Shown piece after piece: positions 48,142-59,562 of a stretch of DNA of 60,000 nucleotides. The notes beneath the pieces are model-generated. The model ran no database searches. It was given only the letters and a program-made list of their open reading frames with translations, and had not been told where the DNA came from. The first letter of the stretch is position 1. Each line of letters opens with the position of its first letter. The stretch covers positions 74,951,005-75,011,004 of the forward strand of contig NC_088300.1 of assembly GCF_032854445.1 (NCBI RefSeq). Direction: 5' to 3'. The DNA comes from Liolophura sinensis. Taxonomy: Eukaryota; Mollusca; Polyplacophora; Chitonida; Chitonidae. Both the position numbers and the translations under genes were made by a program.

Positions 48142-49121
48142 GTAAGAAGCCGTATATAACACATATGGACATCATGATCAATTATTACGGTAAGAAGCTG
48201 TATATAACACATAGGGACATCATGATCAATTATTACGGTAAGAAGCCGTATATAACATAAGGACATCATGATCAATTATTACGATAAGAAGCCGTATATG
48301 GCCTCAGACCCCCATTAGTTTTCCATAAGCGACAATGTTAACGTTTAGCGCTGTAGCTCAGTCCCAAACATTCCGAGCCCAATAAGCTTTGGTGCATACC
48401 TGGCCCAGCCTGTGAGAAAGAAGCTGTAAAAATCTTGACATAGGTTGGCCGTCAAAATCTGGACCTTTCCATGCCGGGAGCTGGGAGGGGTGCCTAGCAA
48501 CGCCAAGGGGACGTCACTCGCTGCCTCATCACCACCTGTCTCCTTGTGTCCTCTCGCCCAGAATTTCAAACTTTCACCATTAAAACTCATACCTGCCCAA
48601 AGCTTAGACAATTTCCATCATTTTGATACCAAGCATGCACCTGTACACCAAAAACGGCAGGCTGGCAGCAAAAAAAGACTTTACACCCTAAAATACACAG
48701 AACTACAATCGTCCCTACTGAAAAACGGAAGTTGTAATGGGGGTCTGTGTCCATATAACACATAGGGACATCATGATCAATTATTACGGTAAGAAGCCGT
48801 ATATAACACATAAGGACATCATGATCAATTATTACGGTAAGAAGCCGTATATAACACATAGGGACATCACGATCAATTATTACGGTAAGAAGCCGTATAT
48901 AACACATAGGGACATCACGATCAATTATTACGGTAAGAAGCCGTATATAACACATAGGGACATCACGATCAATTATTACGATAAGAAGCCGTATATAACA
49001 CATAAGGACATCACGATCAATTATTACGATAAGAAGCCGTATATAACACATAGAGATATCACGATCAATTATTACGGTAAGAAGCCGTATATAACACATA
49101 AGGAGATCACGATCAATTAAA
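48142..49121 (-). repeat. 48-bp tandem repeat inside the LINE RT domain (3 + 8 copies)
   Basis: Unit blocks: GTATATAACACATAGGGACA, TCATGATCAATTATTACGGT and AAGAAGCC, exactly 48 bp. Three units lie at 48142-48300 and about eight at 48752-49121; an inverted-repeat element separates them. On the minus strand each unit encodes 16 residues (DRDVPMCYIRLLTVII), which fits the expected RT sequence between motifs A and B. Because 48 is a multiple of three, both strands stay open, giving long false frames (48587-49099 minus, 48737-49120 plus). Confidence 0.9.
48297..48755. mobile_element. ~460-bp MITE with 22-bp terminal inverted repeats, nested in the 48-bp array
   Basis: The left end reads TATGGCCTCAGACCCCCATT and the reverse complement of the right end TATGGACACAGACCCCCATT: two mismatches. 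The flanks are TA (or TATA), as in Tc1/mariner-type insertions, but the AT-rich repeat makes the exact cut ambiguous. No open frame of significance lies inside. It separates 48-bp units that otherwise continue, so it came after the tandem expansion. Confidence 0.75.
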
Positions 49122-49689
49122 TTTTTGAAGTCCAGTGATTAACTCCATCAAACGCTTTGATGGCATCAAGAAAGCATGGGTGGTTTCTTTGAGAACGTAA
49201 ATGCACTGGTGCGTTCAACAATTTTGTTTGAAGCCAAACTGGGAAATCAGAACTGTATCAAATACCATTCATACTTTTGAACGATAAACAACTCGATAAC
49301 TTGAAAGATTACACAAGCTGACTCAACAGAACGGTAGTTGTCGGATGACATAGTGTCTCCAGATTTGTTCTGAACTTTTGGAGTGATAGCAACATGAGTA
49401 AGCTCCCCTGGATGATATCCATGTTTAAATGTATAAAAACAGATGTACACCTATAGATGTATCAGCATGTAACAGATGTTTTACAGATAAGCCGTCGTAT
49501 CCTGGAGATTTATTACGCTTCATCGAAGATATTATTTCACCAATACAAACAAGAGAAATAACTGGGATATCATCGCTGGAATAATTGTGGTTAGCTAAAG
49601 CATCTAACACACGAGCGTTATAGGTTTCGGGCGAAACTGAGTTGAATGAATAACAGAATATTCCCTTTATAATTGACATATATCATCAT

Positions 49690-50811
49690 CCCCACGTGCA
49701 TTATCCACATGATGGGGTAAATTCATGTGTTTCGAGTTTGTAATATTAACTTTCTTAGCGATACGGACGACTTATGGACATGAGTTAACATGTAGTGTTG
49801 TAATGGCTGTGACTTTTACCGCTAAGGTTTGACAATTTTCAGAGCGAACAGTGCACGGACTGAAATGCGCATTGCCATGTAAGCAGCAAAGTAGGGAAAC
49901 ACCGCATCGGGTGTGCGTGAGCACTGTACACAAAGCATGGAGGATGGCGGCTCCATGATTAAACGGGTTGGCCAAATAGTCAACACACTTGACCCGATTG
50001 TCATATGTCACTAGCCATGTATACCTATCATAACAAGTTTAAGAGCAGAAGTATGCAAAATTATTACTGATTTAACTCCCGTAAATGTGCAGAATTCACC
50101 TGAGGCGCGTGCAGTTTCATGGCTTCCAAGCAGTCTTCGTGACTGGCTTCCACTTTTTGCTTAAGTACAAAGCAACTTTCAACATGGCCATGGTAACAGT
50201 CGTTCAGCATCACAGCAATGCTTTTAAGACAAACTGCCCAATTTGGAAAATCGTAGACAGATAGCTAGAGACATGCAACTGTCTAGTTACCCTCTACCTG
50301 TAGGTGAAGTGGATGGGCTTCAATTTCTGTTTCTGAGTGATGTTATTTAAACTCTTGTATCGCGAAAATTAGTGATGGCAGCTTAAAATGATTAGGCCAC
50401 GAAAATAGCATATCATGGCTACAAAATTTGATTCAAATTACAAATGTCTACCTCTCAGTAATGATTTTTGAATTACTGGCCATTGAAATTACGTGATTAT
50501 TTTTTTACTATATCTCAAACACTTACAAACTTTTGGTAACACATCAAACTTTAAAAGGATCCAGCCCAATGGTTCTGGAGAAGGAGATGTTTAAAAGTTT
50601 TGCTTTAAATCCCCCAAACATTGCAGCTGCAATTTGCAGTTTTCCAAGCAAATGGCAAAAAAGTACTGTCCGAATGAAATTACTTCAACATTACGAACAA
50701 GAACAATTATAGATTGTACAATAATGCAATACATACAGAGGTGAAAATGTTGCCGATGGCATAAACTTTCCTAGTTATCTAGTTGATAGGTAATATCAGT
50801 GTGAGCTCAGG
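49690..50811. other. Unassigned interval inside the inverted-repeat unit
   Basis: No gene, array or RNA is recognised. Two overlapping short minus-strand frames near 49772-50011 lack homology and contradict one another. Confidence 0.45.
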
Positions 50812-50996
50812 CTATACATAATTACGTATAGTCACACCTGAATATTCAGTCAAGTTTTGTATAACGTACATATCCTAAGCACTGTAAATGCAAAGAAATG
50901 GGTTCTACAAGGGTAAACATATACTAGTAGGCCCCTACTGCCAATCTTCACTATTACCAATATTGTAATGAAAACTGTATGTACGTTTCTAAAAAA
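50812..50996 (-). repeat. 184-bp inverted repeat, right arm
   Basis: Reverse complement of 46580-46763: TATACATAATTACGTATAGT, AAGCACTGTAAATGCAAAGA, AACATATACTAGTAGGCCCC and CTGTATGTACGTTTCTAAAA. Differences are scattered point changes plus small indels. Outside the arms, left (46579 and before) and right (50997 and after) show no further match. Confidence 0.85.
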
Positions 50997-51539
50997 AACG
51001 TGTGATTGAAGCTGTATAGGCCTTATGTGTAAGTGTTATTAGACAGTGGTACATGGAGCCTCAAAAGGCTTCTGTACCTGAACCAAAACTGTTAGACATG
51101 TTCTTCAATATCGAAGAACTACACCACTAAAGGCAATGTCATAGCGGTCGGGAATTTCAGCATTCTGTTGCGTTTAGTTCAGAATAGGATCTTACAACCA
51201 AAACATGCTGATTACATACAAAGGGTATAGAGAGACGCAGATAACCAAGGGTATTGTGTGTACACCTGCTATATGGCGAGAAATCTAATCATAACATCAT
51301 AAGGTATGTCATAAATCACATATTGTACAAAAAAGTGTTTTTGTTGTTTTTTTTTGGATTGCATGAAACACAAGCATGATAACTGCACTAAAAAGCTAAC
51401 AGACAAACAAACTAGCTTTGGCAAAACACAATTGCAAATCGTTTGGGGCACATATACAGGGTAGATTAGCGGGGGTACATCATCAATGAGGTCATTGTAG
51501 ACATTGGGGATAAAGAATCCTAGGTCAGAAGGGCTGAGA

Positions 51540-51832
51540 AGTCAGAAGTTGTTATCTATATAGGAGGTAAAATAAAATCAGAAGTTATTATCCATATAGA
51601 GGCTAAAAATAAATTACTAGTTGTTATCCATATAGATGATAAAATAAAATCAGAAGTTGTTATCCATATAAACATTAAAAATAAAATCAGAAATTGTTAA
51701 CAATATAGATGGTAAAAATAAAATCACAAGCTGTTATCCATATAGATGGTAGAAATACAATCAGAAGTTGTTATCCATATAGGCACTAAAATAAAATCAC
51801 AAATTGTTATCCAGATAGACGATAACCTCAGA
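51540..51832 (+). repeat. ~37-41 bp AT-rich tandem repeat (~7 copies)
   Basis: TTGTTATCCATATAGATGGT followed by AAAAATAAAATCAGAAG recurs with variable middle bases (GAGGC, GATGA, AACAT, GCACT). The period drifts by one to four bases. No coding or RNA role is seen. Confidence 0.8.
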
Positions 51833-52037
51833 AAGACAGAAAGTGTGTTGACTGAGTGACGGTAGAATGTAATGTTATGTTCAACAGAATAATCTGTTGC
51901 ATTAACAGAATATATTCTAGAATCACTCTGAAAACAGACTTTTTGTTAAATTTAACAGTTAAGTTTTGAGAGTAACATAACATTCACCCATCACAAATAT
52001 GACATGATGATTGTCATTTCCGAATATTTACATCCAT

Positions 52038-52222
52038 ATATAATATAATATAATATAATATAATATAATATAATATAATATAATATAATATAATATAATA
52101 TAATATAATATAATATAATATAATATAATATAATATAATATAATATAATATAATATAATATAATATAATATAATATAATATAATATAATATAATATAATA
52201 TAATATAATATAATATAATATA
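52038..52222 (+). repeat. (ATAAT)n microsatellite, about 36 pure units
   Basis: Uninterrupted TATAATATAATATAATATAA over about 185 bp, period 5. The minus-strand open frame through it (YIILYYIILYY...) is an artefact. A tract this long and pure is likely to be length-variable. Confidence 0.97.
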
Positions 52223-52525
52223 ACATAACAGAAATTTATTTACAAGTATAAAATATGCCTCAAAAATGACAATTATATCTTTTTGGACATATCTTTTTCC
52301 GCATTCCTTAAAACCAAACTCTTTGTTTTGTAATAGCTTTTCATATATGTTTTAAGCCATGGTACTGGGTGGCGTGTAAACTATTGCTATTGAGGCCGTA
52401 CTTTACCGGGTACGTGTGACCATATCCCATCGATCACACCGTGGTTGGTGCTCTGGGTTTACTCTCTATACTGTAGTCTTCATTGATGTCGACATGGCCA
52501 TTCCTTTCAAGCAAACTGGACCGGA

Positions 52526-52947
52526 CGTGATCAGAAAATGTAGAGCGTACAGGGGGCGAACCTAGATTGTGCCGTATATTCCCTCAAGTGCTGTGGCCTA
52601 CGTATAGCTCGGTCGGGAGAGCAGTGATGTTGGTTTCCACCAGACACGTGTGTTTTACCTATTGCAGTTTCTTCCACGGTGTTTCAGCCCTGAACATTTA
52701 ACGCTTAGCCATAAATGCGTATTGTGAAAGATACAGGTAGGCCCATTACTTTAATAACGGTATAACGGAGATACTTTGTAAGAGTGACCTTCCCTTAAAA
52801 CAGCCTATGCGAACTGATGTTGGGCGTTATCCAAATATCTCCCTATTTTTCTCAAACTAGATTCGGCCCCTGTAAGCTCTACATTTTCTGATCACGCCCT
52901 GTGAACTGATGTTGGGCGTTATCCAAATATCTCCCTATTTTTCTCAA
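52526..52947. repeat. Inverted repeat pair with an associated 46-bp direct duplication
   Basis: CGTGATCAGAAAATGTAGAG through GGGGGCGAACCTAG (52526-52564) is the inverse of CTAGATTCGGCCCC through CATTTTCTGATCACG (52857-52896). Beside and between, GAACTGATGTTGGGCGTTAT with its following CCAAATATCTCCCTATTTTT occurs twice as a direct repeat (52811-52856 and 52902-52947). This may be the end of a foldback element or a rearranged repeat; no coding capacity. Confidence 0.7.
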
Positions 52948-53760
52948 AGCTGACTATTTGCAGTATATATGTTTGGTAATTAACTCTGCTTGCTAGGTGC
53001 ATACGTGTGGGTCATAGCTGTTGCACTTGTAGCGTTGAATTTTTATCTGTATTTTTTATTTTTAAGTTTTCTTATGTACTTAGCCTACCTGTCCATATAA
53101 CCTAATGATATTACTAAAATCCACGTGGCCACCTTCAAAGAAGAGAAAACTTCTTGAGCACATTAAACGCCAATAAATTGCACGAAGTTAGTGTGTCACG
53201 CACAACCTCATTGGCGAAGTTTAACAGCTTTGTATGTGTGAATCTCAGAAATGAAAATTTGTTATTTTCTGTTACTTTAAGACCCAGACTCAGTCGAACC
53301 TAGTTTAAATATGCAGCATTTTATCCCTTCATGAGCCTTAGCATCAAAAATGGAATTTCTGTGTGAAACTGCATGATTTTTTATTATGTACATTTTCACT
53401 CATTTGGTATGCATGGGAACCATCGATCAAAACAGCCCGAGTTTAAAACGAAATGAACCCTAAGCCTGTGTTAAATGACTGCTGTTGTGTTCACATAAGT
53501 CAAACCATTTCGTTTTTAAGTCACTTGCCATCGAAACAAAAAACTGGCTCTTGGTATTTGAATATTTTACTAAAAATCAGATCATCAGTCGTAACTTTTT
53601 GATTTGTATTACGGTTACCTCACTGAAACTTACTGGAAACCAGAAATGTGAAGCGACACCAGCATTATTAGGAACCACACTCACCTGTTATGAACCTACA
53701 TGCCAAATATTACAGACGAATAATAAAGCAATTTTTTTCCGGAAATTAACGACCATGAAC
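52948..53760. other. Unassigned interval
   Basis: No recognised gene. The 53485-53856 plus-strand frame runs from ordinary AT-rich DNA into the tandem repeat to its right and has no domain. Confidence 0.45.
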
Positions 53761-53764
53761 GTAA

Positions 53765-54095
53765 ATGTTGAAATGTCTGCCCACCAGCGAGAACCAACTG
53801 ACAAAATGTCTGCCCACCAACGAGAGCTGACAAAAATGTCTGCCGACCAGAGATAATCTGCTGCCAAAATATTTGCCCACCAGCGAGAAACAACTAACAA
53901 AATATCTGCCGACCAGCGATAACCTGCTGACAACATGTCTGTGTAACCGCGAAAACCAGCTGACAAAATGTCTGCCCACCAGTGAAAACCAGTTGACAAA
54001 ATGTCTGCCCATGAACAATAAAAAATAAAAAAAAAGAACCAGCTGATAAAGTATCTGACCATCAACAACAACCAACAGACAAAATGTCTGCCGCC
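53765..54095 (+). repeat. ~32-bp tandem repeat (~11 copies)
   Basis: ATGTCTGCCCACCAGCGAGA followed by ACCAACTGACAAA recurs with variation (GCCGACCAG, ATTTGCCC). Several period changes break the frame, so the overlapping open frames on both strands are artefacts. Confidence 0.85.
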
Positions 54096-54837
54096 ATGAC
54101 TGTTTCAGATATTTAGATTAAATTTATCTGACGACATTCATTTATTTCAGATAATAAATATAAATATCGCCATCATTTTAAACAGGATTAGGGTTTTTGA
54201 TGCAAACACAGTTACAGTCATTATTTCTCTTTATCTTTAGTTTAGTTGAAGATATTCTCAAGCTTCATGTGTTTGAAGGAAGTCAGTGCGGTTGTGAAAT
54301 TCTCCTTTCAGTGTGTCACTTATGATTCTCTAAACGAAAACAGCTAACTAAGGACGGGGGCGGTTCATGTGTGTCAACAACCTGGTCAGGTATAAGGTCA
54401 GGGTTTAGGTGTCACCTGTGGATTTTCACAGCCGTCAGGCAAATGTGGTGGAGGACGGGTCGCCCTTCAATCAAGCTATGCGATATCGTCACCTTGGCAA
54501 CGGCAGCTTTATTTGAACTTACTTCACGTGACATGTAAAGCCGGAATAAGCCTTATCCTATTTTGTCAACGTGTGCAAAACGGCCGTGTCAGAACACAAA
54601 GTATGAGGTGAAAAAGACTTTTAACGCAATAAAGGTTAAGCATATTGTGAACAAAATGTGGGTAATGTAATTGAATCAGATTTCTGTGTCTTTCCGAAGA
54701 GGTCAAATTGTAACCTGTCACAAAAACTTCAACGTCAGCAATCTTTGAGGTATAGTATTAATATGGTGATAATATTTGTAAAAAATTGGGTAGCTTAAAA
54801 TTTACGCTTTCATATTAGATAACGAGAGCCAATACTG

Positions 54838-54996
54838 TGTGACTCGGTACACAAGTCTTAATTAAGACAAAGTTACCGTTGTTTGCATGCTGAAAATAAC
54901 GAGCTAACAATTACACCCTCGGTACACGAGTCGTAATTAAGGCAAAGCTACCGCTGTGTGCTTGCTGAATATAACGAGCTAACAATTACACCTGTT
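54838..54996 (+). repeat. Two-copy ~77-bp tandem duplication
   Basis: CTCGGTACACAAGTCTTAAT, AAGACAAAGTTACCG and TAACGAGCTAACAATTACAC recur as CTCGGTACACGAGTCGTAAT, AAGGCAAAGCTACCG and TAACGAGCTAACAATTACAC. About 90% identical by eye. Confidence 0.85.
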
Positions 54997-55855
54997 TGAA
55001 TGACTCACCCGTCATGATGTCGTCATATTTGTGTGCATGCTGCATTGGTATGTTCTAGTATTATGCCTAGATTGACATATTCCCTAACATTTCCAGCACT
55101 TATTCCGCTGAAATAAAACTATGGTAACATTTAAATGAAGAATATATCTTTGCTTTGGTTTGATTTTGGTTTTGGTTTTGAGATTTTTAGTCTTGCGGTT
55201 TTGGGGGAATTAAGAAGCTACAAGTTACAATGATGACCAAATGATGACACCGTGAACATGGCGAACTTTCACTTGTAGTTCTTTTTGCACATTAACTGTA
55301 TAGTTAATAATGTTGACAATGTTTGCACATTTTTTTAGAGACATATAAGCTGTAAATGTAAGAGGCTTTTCATTTTCTTCAGGTCGTCACAAGGCGGGTG
55401 TAAGAGGGGTCGTTTACTCACTGTGTCATCGTAACCTGTTTTGTCGTCCGACGACATCTGCTAGGAGCCTTGTCCTCAGAGCATATACATCGTGTTGCTT
55501 TTACTTTGCTGGGTGACAGTTTGCGCGAATAAAAGTTTTCAGTCGAATTTCAGTCGTTTTCACGCCTCGACGCAATTTGATAAGTTTCGCCTGAAGAGCG
55601 GAAAATGTTCACTCTTGGGTTCAGAGACTTTAGGATTCCATGGTCGTACCTTCTTCATGGAAATATACTACAATGGCTTGGGCATGCAAATAAGGGCAAA
55701 TTCAGGGGTTTCATTCAAATGTAATTAAGAGAAGTAATAAAACTAATCAGTACAGAAGCATAAAATCAGATAAGATGAACAGGTGTATTAAAGCATGCAG
55801 CGGTGTGGAAGGGATTAGTTTGTCAGTAAGCTATTTAATTGTTTCTTCAGGCACC

Positions 55856-56120
55856 TGAAATCTCATAATACTGATACCTAACAGGCCATCATGCACCCCA
55901 AACTGACACAGGTAGGAAAAGATTACATACTTTATCCAAAAAATTACGTAGACCCATATATATCTTCATAAAAAATATCTTCATCAAATTTAAATGGTTT
56001 ACGGAAATCTCATAATACTGATACCTAACAGGTCATCATGCACCCCAAACTGACATAGGTAGGAAAAGATTACATACTTTATCCAAAAAATTACGTAGAC
56101 CTATATATATCTTCATAAAG
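55856..56120 (+). repeat. ~148-bp spaced direct duplication
   Basis: AATCTCATAATACTGATACC, AACAGGCCATCATGCACCCC, AGGTAGGAAAAGATTACATA and ATTACGTAGACCCATATATA occur at 55858-55970 and again at 56006-56119 with a few changes. Near-identity suggests a recent local duplication. Confidence 0.85.
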
Positions 56121-59100
56121 ATAAAGAAGAACAGTTCCAGTTATGTTTCTAGAAAGATCTCTGATTATTTTTTTCCCAACGCCCTCAAAAGTGTTTAACC
56201 CTCAGATTTAGTGAAAGTTTACAGTGAATGAATTTGACTGGTGTTTTACAAGTAAACTATTTAACAAATTTAAATGGTTTACAAGCACTCTGTATATATA
56301 GAAACCCAAGCACGCGCATTACTTATAGCTGGAGATTAGCAAAATGCAGGACATAAAACAGAGATTTAGTGGCTGTCACAGTAACATTCCCCAAGTGTTG
56401 TATAACCGGAGACACCTTATCAGCGATATTCATGAGCAATTTTATGTTAACAGAGGAAGTGAAATGTAGTGGTTTACCACGTAAGATAGATGGTTAATAA
56501 AAGTCTCCATATGGATATCCTTGGGGGACTGATACAAAACGCTAAATCTGTCAGATATTTAATGTTGGTCGTAACTCTTATGTTTGCGTTGGGATAAATA
56601 AGAGGTATAAATCAAATATATTATTTATTAGTGGAAGCCCATTCTGTTGAGAACAGATCGAAGTAGATATAACATGGATACAGCTGTGAACAAAATGTGC
56701 AAAGCATTTAACAAAGGTCAGTAAAAGGTACATGATCTTAAAGCTCTTAGCGCTGCTTTGTCAACAGATTTAACAATGGGAAATTTTCTTAAATAAGCAC
56801 GGAAAAATTGAAAAGAATATACAGTGACTTGCCTCGGTTTCTGTCAGTGTGAGTATTTAGAATATGGCCATATCCAGCTGCTTCGTGAATATCAGCAGGG
56901 CCCTTACCGTGTCGGCATATGACAATATAATATTGGATACATATTCAGAATTAAATTGTATTAAAGTCCATAGGATTGTTCTGTCAGTGATCAGAGTATG
57001 ATAAAACAAGTGTTTCACTTTGTACAATTACATTGATGTGTTTGGGTTGAGGAACCGGACAGATACCAGACCAATCACACTACATCGTTCAGCACTTGCA
57101 CGACAAAATCTCTTCAGCTGACAGCTGTGTATGAACAAAGTATGTGTAGGCACTTCAGCATGCGTTGTTTACTGAATGGTACTTCGTCAAGCAATAGCAA
57201 CGATTACTGAACCATTATATTCAGCTTAGCATGAATTACGGCGTAAAGGTTACGAGAAATAATCTGGTTGCACTCACAAGTATAGAGAAAGAAAACATTA
57301 TACTTTCCAGAAATATCAATTAACATCATACAAAGCCAAAAAAAAACAAACAAAAAAACAAAAACAAAAACAAAAAAAAACAGAAAAAAAAAAGAAGTCG
57401 CTTTTCTACGTGTATTGTTCTGATATATATTGCCGTCTTTTCTGGCGTGTGTTTTTAAATCAGTATACAGAAAGATATAAGTAATGCACAAAAATATTTT
57501 TCGCTAGCGCTTAAGTTTGCCATGAATGGTTTTAGGCTTCTTTGGTAAGACGGTGGGAACATCAGTAAACGGCTTTAACAAGAGAATTATAGTAACAAGG
57601 CTGTTTCATGTACATTATTTACATATCAATAATCCATCGCCTCAGGTATCTTAATTAGTACCCTGGTAAAATGCGTTGCATCGCTAACGTACCTGTCCTA
57701 CAAGCCTGGGTAAAACATCTAGTGATATCTAGTGTTTAATTTGTGCACCAGACTACTCAGTCTGAAATACAGAATTATTATTATTAGGAGGTATGTTAGA
57801 TGACACAGTATTTTATTAAAGCAAATATCATGTATCATGTATACATACAGAAATATATTAGTAAAAGTCATGTATTTGCAAAGGTGCAGTATTGTCCACC
57901 CTACGCTTGTTGCGAGTGTCTGGTTTGTGCAAAACCTCTAGTAAATCGGCGTAGGTCTTTGAATGAAATGTTCTGGAGAAATGCTGTGTGTGGAAATATC
58001 CATGTAAACATAGATATTCACATCTTGCTGCATCCAACATTCAATGGTTTTAATCGATTCCCATTTACAGAATATGTTGTTTTAATACCTGGTGCATAAA
58101 TAAATAATGATATACGTTGGGCTGTCATTTATCCAGTATTTGGTGAATTTAATCGGAAGTTTAATGACAAACTTTAAAAATGGATTCAGCTACCGGTATC
58201 TAGATTTTTCTGAACAATAAGCATCGTGACATTCAACCTGGGGTTTACCTCTATACTGCACATATACACAATGTTACTTAATACAAAGGGTTTTAATAGT
58301 ATTATACCGTTACCCATCTGTACACAAAACACATCTTCTCCTTGCCATTAGCTATTTCAGCGTCAGTAGCATTATACACAATTCCTCGAGTGGATCAGTG
58401 TTCACAATATACATTACCTGTACACCATTATGGGTGTTAACAAAGGGCTGACCAGATTTCCTACTGACATCTACCCACGCAACCTTTGCGAAGAAATGCG
58501 TATGTATGCAATGGTGCACGTTGCCTGGTCGCGGATTATCCGAAATATACCTATGTCAGGTTGACACAGGTTGACTAATCCTGTTTGATATCGAGTGAGA
58601 TTTACTTAATGGAGTCCCGAGACTCCCCAAGCTACTTACTTTGCTGACTCAGTATCAGTAAAATTAAACCTGTTATTCACTGATTTCGTCACTTGAAAGG
58701 AATATTAAATTTTGGCATCTGCACGTGTACTGAACGTTCACCTACGCGCCAAAAAGACGGTGTTTACAATGTCAACCGAATCCATGAAAGCGACAGATGT
58801 CAGTTGACAGGCAGTCTGGCTGGGAGTTATCCTTGATGGCGCTGACATCTAACGCCTGTGCGGTAGTTCCCTTTAGACACTCCCAAGACATACATATGAC
58901 TTGAATTGTTGTTGGGAAGGTTGGTAATTTGGAACCAATCTAAATTACGCAATCAGCTAAAATGGTTGTCTACCTTAGGTTTCAACTTATATTAAATAGA
59001 CTGTTTGTTTTCCAAATACCATTGTATTTGAAAACCTTGATGACGATGAAGACCATAATAATGGCTTCTTTGAGTATCTGCCCGGGCTACTCCAGACCTA

Positions 59101-59560
59101 GGCTTGACCATTACTCCAAACCTAGGCTTGACCACAGCCGTTGAAGTCAAACATTCATGAGTGGCAGTAAAAATACGCATGCAGTGGTCAATCGTCATCG
59201 ATTCTGTTTAATAAAGACTCGCCTGTATGGATGTTTTAATCATGTTATCGATCTCATCCATTTGCTAAGCATGGACATGTGTGTGGGTAGGAACTGTGGC
59301 CGTCTGTGTATTACGAAATCCACCAAATGAGTCGATACTAACCAGGGTTCAGCAAAGAGCGTCCCTAGCAACGCTTTATACAAGTAGAAAAAAGGACAAC
59401 GCATGGGTAGTGAAGAGACAGATGGTCAAAAGTTTCGCTCAAGCAGTGATTGGTAAAGGTATTGGTCACATCAGGCTAACGCGCCTTGTCTTTTATTGAA
59501 CCATTATCTTGTAATTTGTTATGGTACCGGCGCCTGATCGACATGTTTTCTTCGTTTTGC
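56121..59560. other. Unassigned 3.4 kb, including an A-rich tract at 57330-57395
   Basis: No gene is recognised. The 57800-58099 plus-strand frame (99 residues, with CCECLVC) is the only frame of note, but it has no family match that I know and no splice context. A run of (A)nC at 57338-57395 is low complexity. CTAGGCTTGACCA occurs twice near 59097-59130. Non-coding 5' exons of the fucosyltransferase at 59614 may lie here unseen. Confidence 0.45.
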
Positions 59561-59562
59561 AG

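Larger units (their letters stand above)
47400..49680 (-). mobile_element. Decayed LINE reverse transcriptase on the minus strand, interrupted by its own expanded repeat
   Basis: Reading the minus strand: MKRNKSPGYDGLSVKHLLHA (about 49490-49550) is the start of an RT domain. PKVQNKSGDTMSSDNYRS (about 49330-49385) is the next motif. CFLDAIKAFDGVNHW (about 49135-49180) is motif A with its aspartate. VTNGVRHGWISSPSCLVCID (about 48020-48080) is motif B. Further decayed matches (for example FGIYCCQLWCSC near 47540) extend to about 47400. Each block is in a different frame with stops between, so it is a fossil. The sequence between motifs A and B has become the 48-bp array at 48142-49121. Clade assignment (CR1/L2-like) is uncertain. 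Confidence 0.75.

Noticed and set aside
48587-49120. Long open frames of 170 (-) and 127 (+) residues
   Set aside because: Both come from the 48-bp repeat (a multiple of three) and are fused to unrelated sequence of the nested MITE; neither is a gene.
52014-52226. Open frame YIILYYIILYY
   Set aside because: Translation of the (ATAAT)n microsatellite.
53485-54075. Frames with repeated MSAHQRE / WWADILS peptides
   Set aside because: Derived from the ~32-bp tandem repeat; the period is irregular and no start or domain supports a protein.
57800-58099. A 99-residue plus-strand frame with CCECLVC
   Set aside because: No recognisable family, no splice sites or neighbours in frame; an exon cannot be excluded but is not supported.
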